In this document: positions 1 to 5,755 of the stretch, in pieces
Numbering within the stretch: the stretch's first letter is position 1
How the letters are laid out: each line of letters begins with the position of its first letter
NCBI GenBank assembly: GCA_905234355.1
Contig: CAJOHP010000150.1
Coordinates: forward strand, 1 to 5,755
DNA: 5,755 nucleotides
Source: an uncultured Prevotella sp.
Lineage (GTDB): Bacteria; Bacteroidota; Bacteroidia; Bacteroidales; Bacteroidaceae
Direction: 5' to 3'
Program-made: the position numbers and the translations under genes
The notes under the pieces: model-generated
Database searches by the model: none
Seen by the model: only the letters and a program-made list of their open reading frames with translations
What the model was told of the DNA's origin: nothing

Positions 1-52
1 TTTCTCATCTCTCATTTCTCATCTCTCATTTCTCATCTCTCATCTCTCATTT
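1..52. repeat. Tandem heptamer array (TYTCTCA on +, TGAGARA on -)
   Basis: The plus strand reads as consecutive 7-bp units, TTTCTCA and TCTCTCA. They alternate strictly for six units (1-42), then comes one extra TCTCTCA (43-49), then a decayed unit, TTTCCCA (50-56). The array begins at or before base 1, so its full length is unknown. On the minus strand each unit carries ATGA, an ATG overlapping a TGA. Because 7 is not a multiple of 3, these fall in all three frames in turn. The stop codon of the GtrA-like gene (47-49) is itself one of these TGAs. The array therefore lies between that gene and whatever follows it leftward on the minus strand. Function is unknown; it could be a slippage-prone spacer or a stop/restart region. 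Confidence 0.9.
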
Positions 53-409
53 CCCATCTTTGAGGAAGAAGCGCACAAGCACGAAGTTGAGGGGCACACA
101 CACGGCAAACATAGGCAGCTGTGCCCATCGCGGGGGCACCCCCATGGCCAGGAAGAGCAGCAGGGCGAGCGTCTGCATCACGTAGTTGACCGCATGGCTG
201 AAGGCAAAGCCCAAGGCACGTCGGCCACTGGCCTTCACACGGAAGGTGTAGCGGGTGGAGAGCACGAAGTTCAGTGCGAAGCTCACCACATAGGCCACCG
301 TGTTGGCCACCGCCTCGGCAGCATAGGGCAGCAGCAGCTGATAGACTCCCATCTGCACTGCCACGGCAAGACAGCCCACCAGGGCAAAGCGCACCATCTC
401 GCCGCTCAT
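47..409 (-). CDS. GtrA-like small polytopic membrane protein
   Basis: This 120-residue protein has the size and layout of the GtrA family, usually about 120-150 residues with four membrane segments. The near N-terminal RFALVG, an Asn/Phe-rich stretch with NFVLSTRYTF (about 47-56) and the closing PLNFVLVRFF (about 106-115) fit the family. Hydrophobic segments lie at roughly 6-28, 33-52, 68-91 and 95-115. GtrA proteins are inner-membrane proteins thought to move or present undecaprenyl-phosphate-linked sugars for glycan modification. The role here is inferred from family and context. The start codon (407-409) overlaps the stop of the upstream GT4 gene as ATGA, so the two are probably translationally coupled. 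The protein ends in KDGK, and its TGA falls within the heptamer array. No dedicated GtrB-type polyprenyl-phosphate glycosyltransferase with C-terminal membrane helices lies next to it, so its partner is unknown. Confidence 0.88.
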   Translation of the reverse strand: MSGEMVRFALVGCLAVAVQMGVYQLLLPYAAEAVANTVAYVVSFALNFVLSTRYTFRVKASGRRALGFAFSHAVNYVMQTLALLLFLAMGVPPRWAQLPMFAVCVPLNFVLVRFFLKDGK

Positions 410-1608
410 AGTCGTAAGAAAAGATTACGCCACTGTTCCACGATAGGCTCCACATCGAAGCGGCGAGCCCTCTCGCGTGCCCTTTCCGACCATCGGGGCC
501 AGTCGGCACGGGTGGCCTCGAGCATGCGCTCAGCCATCTGGGCGACGTCGCCCACGTCGAAGTAGAGCGCGGCATCGCCCATGATCTCCAAGCTCGTGGG
601 CAGCGCCGCCGACACCACGGGCACGCCATGGGCCATCGCCTCGACGAGCACCAGGCCGAAGCCTTCCCAGCGCGACGACAGCACATAGACCTGTGCCTGG
701 CTGTAGTACTGCTGTATGTCGCTCGTAAAGGGGTGCAGCGCCACACGCTCCTGCAGTCCGTAGCGCACTATCAGCTCGCGAAGGAGCGGCTCCTCCGGAC
801 CCTCGCCCACGATGTCGAGTCGCCACAGGGCGTCGTGCCGGGCAAAGCGGTGGAAAGCCTCGATGAGCAGGTCGAACCCCTTGTGCAGCGGTGTGAAACG
901 GCCCACGGCCAGAAAGCGGTGCGACGTGCCACTGGATGGCGCTCCAGGGGTGAGCGTCAGCGGATTGTAGATCACCGTGGGCTGCATCAGCCCGTCGTAG
1001 CGCCGATACTGCTCGGCATCGTGACGACAGAGCACCACCGTGGCGTCGAGCTTCATCAGCTGGTAGACATAGTGGCGACGACGGTCGGGGCCTATATATA
1101 AAGAGGTGGGGCCGAAGAGCGCCTCAAACGAGTTGTGTATCCACCCCACCAGCCTGACGCCCGGCAGCTCGCGCCGCAGCGAGGCAAGGCGCACAGCCAG
1201 CGGTGCGTGCACGCCCACCACCACATCGTAGCCGCCCTGCTGCAGCTCAGCTGCCAGGGCACGCCGCAGCTCAGCCGGGAAGGAACTGTGGGCGTAGGCG
1301 TCGGAGGCGAGGCGCGACAGCCGCCGGCTGACCGTGGGCAACGGTCCGAAGCACTTGCGGTAGACGGCGCTATAGGCCCGGCAGCACAGCCGCTTGAAGC
1401 GTCCCACAGCAGGATAGGCAAAGAAGCGGACGGAAAGCGGAGCGTCGGACAGCCCATAAAGCCCACGCGACGACGGAGCCACAGCACCGTCGAGCGTCAC
1501 GATGGTCACGCTGTAGTGAAGCGACAGCGCCTCGGCCACAACAGCCGTGACGCGCTGAACGCCACCTATGGAAAATACCGAGTCTACAAGGAAACAGATG
1601 CGCTTCAT
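406..1608 (-). CDS. Glycosyltransferase family 4 (GT-B fold) protein
   Basis: The 400-residue product is a typical-length GT4 enzyme, a cytosolic retaining glycosyltransferase that uses a nucleotide sugar. The N-terminal Rossmann half opens with KRICFLVDSV and the glycine loop SIGGVQR (13-19), the usual acceptor-side signature. WIHNS (156-160) supplies a conserved His. The C-terminal donor half has AVGRF (234-238), HKGFDLL (242-248) and the EX7E motif in EGFGLVLVE (E315 and E323). R237 and K243 are the expected donor-phosphate contacts. The start at 1608 (MKRICFL) is preferred over an in-frame ATG at 1644, because 1644 lies within or upstream of the promoter -7 element (1634-1641) and would add 12 residues unlike the family. 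The stop overlaps the GtrA start by 4 bp. The sugar and acceptor cannot be told from sequence. It is the first gene of the leftward operon and is divergent from a second GT4 gene. Confidence 0.93.
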   Translation of the reverse strand: MKRICFLVDSVFSIGGVQRVTAVVAEALSLHYSVTIVTLDGAVAPSSRGLYGLSDAPLSVRFFAYPAVGRFKRLCCRAYSAVYRKCFGPLPTVSRRLSRLASDAYAHSSFPAELRRALAAELQQGGYDVVVGVHAPLAVRLASLRRELPGVRLVGWIHNSFEALFGPTSLYIGPDRRRHYVYQLMKLDATVVLCRHDAEQYRRYDGLMQPTVIYNPLTLTPGAPSSGTSHRFLAVGRFTPLHKGFDLLIEAFHRFARHDALWRLDIVGEGPEEPLLRELIVRYGLQERVALHPFTSDIQQYYSQAQVYVLSSRWEGFGLVLVEAMAHGVPVVSAALPTSLEIMGDAALYFDVGDVAQMAERMLEATRADWPRWSERARERARRFDVEPIVEQWRNLFLRL

Positions 1609-1633
1609 AGGCCATTTTTTGCATTTTATGCCA

Positions 1634-1665
1634 CAAAAGTACAATTTTTATTGGGTTGCGCCAAA
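1634..1665 (-). promoter_or_regulatory. Bacteroidota-type promoter for the leftward GT4-gtrA operon
   Basis: Read on the minus strand, TTTG at 1665-1662 matches the -33 element and TACTTTTG at 1641-1634 matches the -7 consensus TAnnTTTG, with a 20-bp gap, close to the expected spacing. Transcription would begin near 1627-1629. That gives a leader of about 20 nt before the ATG at 1608 and excludes the in-frame ATG at 1644. The leader contains a run of six A's (1620-1615). The -33 element lies inside the dyad at 1660-1674. Confidence 0.72.
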
Positions 1666-1674
1666 CAGATTGGC
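1660..1674. promoter_or_regulatory. Perfect dyad GCCAA-N5-TTGGC between divergent promoters (candidate operator)
   Basis: A perfect 5-bp inverted repeat with a 5-base spacer sits close to midway between the two divergent -7 elements. It covers the minus-strand -33 element (1662-1665) and the place where a plus-strand -33 would be expected. A further TTGG at 1651-1654 gives a second, weaker pairing with the CCAA at 1661-1664. On the plus strand the dyad is followed by nine T's (1675-1683). A regulator bound here could affect both operons. This is an inference from position; a 5-bp dyad can also arise by chance. Confidence 0.35.
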
Positions 1675-1684
1675 TTTTTTTTTG

Positions 1685-1692
1685 TATATTTG
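1685..1692 (+). promoter_or_regulatory. Bacteroidota -7 element (TATATTTG) for the rightward operon
   Basis: TATATTTG exactly fits the TAnnTTTG -7 consensus and is followed by CAAC, a common context. Transcription would start near 1697-1699, leaving about 25 nt of A-rich leader (AAAGAAGAA) before the ATG pair at 1724/1727. No good TTTG -33 is found at the expected distance (about 1661-1666 reads CCAAAC), so the promoter may be weak or activator-dependent. A nine-T run lies just upstream (1675-1683), within the spacer. Confidence 0.6.
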
Positions 1693-1723
1693 CAACCTAC
1701 AAAGAAGAATCCCACACACAGAA

Positions 1724-2992
1724 ATGATGAACCACGACAGTGCCCCCACCCCCATAGCCTCTCCTGCACAGGAAGCGGACGCCATGCGGCCCGAGCGTGA
1801 GCAGCGCCACTACAAGATAGCCTACTGCACGCCCGCGCTCTACATGGCGGGCGGCGTGGAGCGTGTGCTCACGCTGAAGGCCAACTACCTGGCCGACCGG
1901 CTGGGCCACGACGTGACCATCATCCTGACCGAGGGAGCGGGCAAGCCCCTCTTCTACCCCCTCTCGCCGCGCGTCAGGGTGGTGCAGCTCGCACTCGGCT
2001 TCGAGCAGCTCTGGCACCTCTCCTTCTGGCAGAAGATACCGGTCTACCTGCTCAAGCAGTGGCGCTACCGCCGCAGGCTCAGCCGCGAGCTGCTCCGCCT
2101 GCGCCCCGACATCACCGTGAGCCTGCTGCGCCGCGAGGTCAACTTCATCGGCTCCATAGCCGACGGCAGCCGCAAGATAGGCGAGCTCCACGTCAACCGC
2201 GCCCACTACCGCAACTTCGAGACCGACGACGCCGGATGGGTGCGCCGCACCTTTGCCCGCTGGTGGATGCACCGCCTCGAGGGCCACCTCGCTCGTCTGA
2301 GCCGCCTGGTGGTGCTCACGCCCGACGATGCCAGCGCATGGACCATGCTGACACACGTCGACGTGATACCCAACCCCCTCGCCATCGCACCGGCCGCAGC
2401 CAGTGCGCTCACAGCCCGCCGCATCGTCGTGGTGGGACGCTACAGCCACGAGAAGGGCTTCGACCTGCTGCTCCAGGCATGGCAGCAGGTGCAGCAGGCA
2501 CGCCCCGACTGGCGTCTCGACATCTTCGGCGACGGCGACCGACAGCCCTACGAGCTCATGGCCCGCCGCCTGGGACTCGACGACACACGGTGCCGACTGC
2601 ACGGGCGCACCACCCACGTAGAGGCCGAGCTGATGCAGAGTGCGCTGAGCATCTGCAGCTCGCGCTTCGAGGGCTTCGGCATGGCCATCGCCGAGGCCAT
2701 GGCATGCGGCGTGCCCGTCGTGTCCTTCGACTGTCCGTGGGGGCCGCGCAACATCATCACACACGACGTCGACGGACTGCTCGTGCCCCCCGCCGACGCC
2801 AGCGCACTGGCACAAGCCGTCGTCGACCTCACAGGAGACCAACAGCGGCTGGCCGCCATGGGCGCCCATGCCCGCCGCAACATGCAGCGCTTCGCCATCG
2901 ACAACGTCATGGCGCAGTGGCAGCAGCTCTTCGACAGTGTGATGGACAGCCCCTCACCACAAACCCGCCTTCAACCATGCAACAGACCGTAA
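1724..2992 (+). CDS. Glycosyltransferase family 4 (GT-B fold) protein
   Basis: From the ATG at 1724 the product has 422 residues. After about 27 polar, Pro/Ala-rich residues it begins the GT4 fold with YKIAYCTPALYMAGGVERVL (glycine loop AGGVER, 42-47). GELHVNR (153-159) carries the conserved His of the N-terminal half. The donor half has VVVGRYSHEKGFDLLL (R239, K244), the EX7E motif EGFGMAIAE (E316, E324), and CPWGPRNII (337-345), a motif shared with polysaccharide-locus GT4 enzymes. It should be a cytosolic retaining transferase using a nucleotide sugar; the sugar is unknown. The open frame extends upstream to 1568, but that start lies before the promoter. Internal Met21 (1784) would trim the odd N-terminal tail, but 1724 or 1727 sits at a natural distance from the -7 element. 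The 3' end overlaps the next gene by 16 bp, suggesting coupled translation. It resembles the leftward GT4 only at family level. Confidence 0.93.
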   Translation: MMNHDSAPTPIASPAQEADAMRPEREQRHYKIAYCTPALYMAGGVERVLTLKANYLADRLGHDVTIILTEGAGKPLFYPLSPRVRVVQLALGFEQLWHLSFWQKIPVYLLKQWRYRRRLSRELLRLRPDITVSLLRREVNFIGSIADGSRKIGELHVNRAHYRNFETDDAGWVRRTFARWWMHRLEGHLARLSRLVVLTPDDASAWTMLTHVDVIPNPLAIAPAAASALTARRIVVVGRYSHEKGFDLLLQAWQQVQQARPDWRLDIFGDGDRQPYELMARRLGLDDTRCRLHGRTTHVEAELMQSALSICSSRFEGFGMAIAEAMACGVPVVSFDCPWGPRNIITHDVDGLLVPPADASALAQAVVDLTGDQQRLAAMGAHARRNMQRFAIDNVMAQWQQLFDSVMDSPSPQTRLQPCNRP

Positions 2993-4005
2993 CCATAGGC
3001 ATACCCCTCTACCGTGCTGCCCAATACATCGAGGCGGCACTCACCTCGGCACTCAGCCAGACCTATGAGTACATCGAGGTGCTCGTCGTCGACGACCAGG
3101 GCGGCGACGGTTCCATGCAGGTGGTCGAGCGCCTACGCCGCGACCACCCGAGGGGCCACTGCATACGCGTGCTGCACAACGACAGCAACCTCGGCGTGGG
3201 CCCCTCGCGCAACCGCATCATCAGCGAGGCACGCGGAGGGTGGCTCTACTTCCTCGACAGCGACGACACCATGGCTCCCGAGGCCATCGCCCTGCTGCAC
3301 GACAGGGCGACGGCGGCCCATGCCGACGTGGCCTACGGCTCCATGCAGCGCCAGCAGCTCGGACAGACCGCCCTCGCCATGTCCTACCACTACCCCGACC
3401 TCGTGCTCAAAGGTCCCGATGCGCTGGCATCCCACGTCTTCAGCCATCACGGCGCATTCCAGTCGTCGGTGTGCAACGTGCTCATCAGCCTGCCCTTCCT
3501 GCGCGGCACCACACTGCGCTTCGGCCACGCCCGCTTCTGGGAAGACACCTCCTTCACCTACGCCATGGTGCTGCTCGTAGGCACAGCCGTACTCGATTCC
3601 CACCCCACCTACTGCTACCGCGAACGGCCCCTGTCACTCTCCAACTATCAGGAGCGCACCCGCCTGCCCAAGGACGAGGTGCTGGGCAACGCTGCCACCA
3701 TCAACACCATGAAGCTACGCTACGCCATGCTGGCCGACAGGTCATTCATCGGCGACTTCTGCTACACCATACAGTCCTACAGTTTCTACATCGTGAGCTA
3801 CGCCCTGAAGCACCACCGCAGCATCGAGCCCCGCATAACCCTGACCGAGACGCACAGCATCTTGCTGTTCCCCATGCCGCTAAAGGCCGTGAAGCGCTTC
3901 GCCAGCAGGCGCAAGGCCTGCCTCGCCCTCTGGCTCCTGGCCCAGCTGCCGCCGCTGCTGCAAGTCGCAGCCATCCGACTAACCACCACCATCCTACGCC
4001 TATGA
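2977..4005 (+). CDS. Glycosyltransferase family 2 (GT-A fold) protein
   Basis: The 342-residue product is an inverting, metal-dependent GT2 transferase, probably acting at the cytoplasmic membrane face. Visible motifs are VTIGIPLYRAAQYI at the N-terminus, VLVVDDQGGDGS (35-46; nucleotide-binding Asp pair), NLGVGPSRNR (71-80), the DXD metal site in LYFLDSDD (D94-D97), and WED (188-190), the position of the usual catalytic-base acidic pair. The C-terminal 30 residues are hydrophobic and amphipathic (ALWLLAQLPPLLQV and beyond), suggesting membrane association without a full helix pair. The start at 2977 lies 16 bp inside the preceding GT4 gene, and no in-frame alternative gives a better N-terminus. 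The stop overlaps the next start as ATGA. It resembles the next gene along its whole length, so the two are probably old tandem duplicates. The donor sugar is not predictable. Confidence 0.93.
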   Translation: MQQTVTIGIPLYRAAQYIEAALTSALSQTYEYIEVLVVDDQGGDGSMQVVERLRRDHPRGHCIRVLHNDSNLGVGPSRNRIISEARGGWLYFLDSDDTMAPEAIALLHDRATAAHADVAYGSMQRQQLGQTALAMSYHYPDLVLKGPDALASHVFSHHGAFQSSVCNVLISLPFLRGTTLRFGHARFWEDTSFTYAMVLLVGTAVLDSHPTYCYRERPLSLSNYQERTRLPKDEVLGNAATINTMKLRYAMLADRSFIGDFCYTIQSYSFYIVSYALKHHRSIEPRITLTETHSILLFPMPLKAVKRFASRRKACLALWLLAQLPPLLQVAAIRLTTTILRL

Positions 4006-5033
4006 ACACCTACGAATATGAAGTAACCATCGCCATGCCCGTCTACAACGTGGCACGCTACCTGCGACAGACGCTCGACGCGGTGCTCGCACAGACCTTC
4101 CCCTCGCTGGAACTGCTCGTGTGCGACGACTGCGGCACCGACGGTTCCATCGACATCGTGCGCGAGTATCAGCGCCAGCACCCCCGCGGCAGGCACATAC
4201 GCATCGTCAGACAACCACGCAACATGGGCATCGGCGCGGCACGCAACCGACTCATGGACGAGGCACGCGGCCGATACCTCTACGGCTGCGACGCCGACGA
4301 CCTCATAGAGCCTGGCACCATCGAGCGGCTCTACCACGCCGCTCAGGAGCATCAGGCCGACATGGTCTACGGCAGCTACGACCGCGTCTACACCATGCAC
4401 GACGTGGAGCAGCGACGCGAGCCCCACGTCTACGAGCACCGCGTCTTCACCCGCCCCGACGACTACGCCCTCTTTGCCTACGACGGCCACGTGCAGGTGA
4501 TGTGCTGGAACCTTCTCATCGACATCGAGGTGATGCGCAAGAACCATCTGCGAGTGGCACCGGTGAATCATGGCTATGGCGAAGACTTCACTTTCACGGT
4601 AGACCTGCCCACCTACGTCAACCGTGTGGTGTTGTTGCCCACCGTCACCTACCATTACTATATACGCGAAGAATTCCGCACCAAGCGCCAGCATCGTCTG
4701 AGCCGACAAGATCTGGACCTCGCCTTAGAGTGGATTGACAAAGACAAGCGCAGGACCTACCTCAAAGACAAACCCTACTATGCCAAGCGCTGCGCCACAC
4801 TGCTCATGTACGATTTCTCTTTCGTGCGCCAGATATTACTGCGCAAGAATGAAGCTACCCCACCCTATACCAACCGCGAGATCCAGCAAGCCATCATGCA
4901 GCCCATGTCGCTCGCAGAGATCCTGCGAGCACCGCAAGGACGGACCACCAATCTCACAGCATGGCTGCTGTGCCGGTTGCCGGCATGGATGGCGGTGCAG
5001 GCACTGAAGGTCCTTTGCAGGGTGAAGAGCTGA
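4002..5033 (+). CDS. Glycosyltransferase family 2 (GT-A fold) protein, paralogue of the upstream GT2
   Basis: The 343-residue GT2 enzyme starts at the ATG that overlaps the previous stop (ATGA), a strong sign of coupled translation. Motifs in order are VTIAMPVYNVARYL (8-21), LLVCDDCGTDGS (38-49), NMGIGAARNR (74-83), the DXD metal site in LYGCDADD (D97-D100), and GED (193-195) as the likely acidic pair of the acceptor side. The C-terminus (WLLCRLPAWMAVQALKVL) matches the tail of the upstream GT2 in spacing and in the WLLxxLP core. Both also share HPRGxxIR and the EARGxxLY lead-in to the DXD site. Length and domain layout are the same, so substrates may be related, perhaps successive linkages in one repeat unit. 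By eye, bases from about 4560 onward are less GC-rich than the rest of the operon. Confidence 0.93.
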   Translation: MNTYEYEVTIAMPVYNVARYLRQTLDAVLAQTFPSLELLVCDDCGTDGSIDIVREYQRQHPRGRHIRIVRQPRNMGIGAARNRLMDEARGRYLYGCDADDLIEPGTIERLYHAAQEHQADMVYGSYDRVYTMHDVEQRREPHVYEHRVFTRPDDYALFAYDGHVQVMCWNLLIDIEVMRKNHLRVAPVNHGYGEDFTFTVDLPTYVNRVVLLPTVTYHYYIREEFRTKRQHRLSRQDLDLALEWIDKDKRRTYLKDKPYYAKRCATLLMYDFSFVRQILLRKNEATPPYTNREIQQAIMQPMSLAEILRAPQGRTTNLTAWLLCRLPAWMAVQALKVLCRVKS

Positions 5034-5071
5034 CCCTAATCATTCACACTTGACGATTTATAGCAAAACAA
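5034..5071 (+). other. Short intergenic spacer between two GT2 genes
   Basis: This 38-bp gap is the only one within the rightward gene series. It is AT-rich, contains a stop (5051-5053) in frame with the next gene, and ends in the A-rich run AGCAAAACAA just before the ATG, a leader typical of Bacteroidota genes. I see no TAnnTTTG element and no hairpin with a T run, so read-through transcription from the operon promoter is likely. Confidence 0.6.
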
Positions 5072-5755
5072 ATGTCTGCCTGGTATCAGAAATATCTATC
5101 CGTCTACGGCATACCGTTTGCCGAAGTGCCTGATAATATAATAAAAGGTACGCGCGAGCGTCTCGCCACACTTCAGAGCGACGAGCCGCTGGCCTCTGTC
5201 GTCATCATAGCCTACAACGAGGAGACGCGCCTCCAGGCCTGCCTCTGGAGCATCAGCCAGATGCGCTGCCGCCACCCGGTAGAGATCATCGGCGTAGACA
5301 ACAACTCGGCCGACCGCACTGCCGACGTCTTCCGCCACTCGGGCATCCCCTTCTACACCGAGGAGCGGCAGTCATGCGGCTACGCCCGGCAGTGCGGACT
5401 CGACCATGCTGCAGGACGCTACTACATAGGCATCGATGCCGACACGCTCTACCCGCCTGACTATTTCGAGCTGATGATAGACCAGCTCATGCGCCCCGGC
5501 GTCGTGGCCGTCTCGGCACGGTGGAGCTACTTCCCCGACGAGCGCCACTCGCGCCTCGGCCTCATGGCCTACGAAGCCTGCCGCGACCTCTTCCTCTGGA
5601 TGCAGCACTTCAAGCGGCCGGAGCTCAGCGTGCGAGGACTCGTCTTCGCCTACGACGCCCACTACGGGCGGCGCGAGCACTACCGCGTAGACATCAGGCG
5701 TGGCGAAGACGGCTCCATGGCCCTCGCCCTGAAGAAGTACGGGCGCATCCGCTTC
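5072..5755 (+). CDS. Glycosyltransferase family 2 (GT-A fold) protein, 3' end cut by window
   Basis: An open frame of 228 codons runs from the ATG at 5072 to the window edge with no stop. About 40 N-terminal residues precede the catalytic fold, which starts at ASVVIIAYNEE (41-51). IIGVDNNSADRT (72-83) is the nucleotide-binding loop, YIGIDADTLYPP (118-129) holds the DXD metal site (D122, D124), and RRGEDGSMA (209-217) has the acidic pair expected of the acceptor side. The N-terminal extension and the AYNEE/DNNSAD motifs set it apart from the two upstream GT2 paralogues and recall GT2 enzymes that process-start on lipid-linked or glycan acceptors. The start is well bounded: an in-frame TGA lies at 5051-5053 and no other ATG lies between. 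It probably belongs to the same operon despite the 38-bp gap. The C-terminus, including any membrane helices, is not visible. Confidence 0.88.
   Translation, partial: MSAWYQKYLSVYGIPFAEVPDNIIKGTRERLATLQSDEPLASVVIIAYNEETRLQACLWSISQMRCRHPVEIIGVDNNSADRTADVFRHSGIPFYTEERQSCGYARQCGLDHAAGRYYIGIDADTLYPPDYFELMIDQLMRPGVVAVSARWSYFPDERHSRLGLMAYEACRDLFLWMQHFKRPELSVRGLVFAYDAHYGRREHYRVDIRRGEDGSMALALKKYGRIRF

Noticed and set aside
1..52. CRISPR array
   Set aside because: The units are 7 bp, contiguous and without unique spacers, so this is a simple tandem repeat.
1660..1683. Hairpin (GCCAA/TTGGC) followed by nine T's, resembling a plus-strand intrinsic terminator
   Set aside because: The stem is only 5 bp, no plus-strand gene reads into it, and the T run lies inside the promoter of the rightward operon. 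An operator reading fits better, though it might limit antisense read-through.
1568..1723. Upstream extension of the rightward GT4 to the ATG at 1568
   Set aside because: It would be translated from sequence upstream of the -7 element and overlaps the leftward GT4 start; the added residues match no GT4 N-terminus.
1135..1800. Plus-strand open frame across the leftward GT4 and the intergenic region
   Set aside because: It runs antisense to a clear GT4 and through both promoters, with a low-complexity translation rich in His, Gln and Arg.
1697..2869. Long open frame (390 codons) on the minus strand opposite the rightward GT4
   Set aside because: Its translation is rich in Gly, Ala, Val and His with no family motifs. 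Long antisense frames are expected opposite GC-rich genes, and the plus-strand GT4 motifs are unmistakable.
3798..4709. Minus-strand open frame (303 codons) opposite the two GT2 genes
   Set aside because: It is a shadow of GC-rich coding sequence: it spans the junction of two real genes and shows no recognisable domain.

Overview
The window looks like chromosomal DNA from a GC-rich member of the Bacteroidota, with a Prevotella-like organism as the best guess. The clearest clue is in the only real intergenic gap (1609-1723). It holds -7 elements of the Bacteroidota type (TAnnTTTG) on both strands, and the minus-strand one has a matching -33 TTTG. Translation starts are preceded by A-rich leaders instead of strong Shine-Dalgarno sequences, and the glycosyltransferase types fit the group. 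The genus is an inference; no rRNA or marker gene is present.

Layout. A minus-strand pair reads leftward from about 1628: a GT4-type glycosyltransferase (1608-406), then a small GtrA-like membrane protein (409-47), joined by a 4-bp ATGA overlap. The GtrA stop codon lies inside a tandem heptamer array (1-52) that runs off the left edge. A plus-strand series reads rightward from about 1698: a second GT4-type enzyme (1724-2992), two related GT2-type enzymes (2977-4005 and 4002-5033), and, after a 38-bp gap, a third, different GT2-type enzyme (5072 onward) cut by the right edge. The first three plus-strand genes overlap by 16 and 4 bp, so they are almost certainly one translationally coupled operon. 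The fourth probably belongs to it too, because no new promoter is visible in the gap.

How the genes work together. Five glycosyltransferases and one GtrA protein point to a surface-glycan locus (capsule, exopolysaccharide, O-antigen or a protein-linked glycan). The GT4 and GT2 enzymes would add sugars one after another to a lipid-linked acceptor at the cytoplasmic face of the inner membrane. The GtrA protein would handle a lipid-linked sugar in the membrane. No flippase (Wzx), polymerase (Wzy), initiating transferase or sugar-nucleotide gene lies in the window, so the product cannot be named.

Novelty. The genes belong to known families and I see no clearly undescribed system. The spots most worth checking are the compact divergent promoter with a perfect dyad over the shared -33 region, and the heptamer array at the end of gtrA, which puts ATGA in all three frames.
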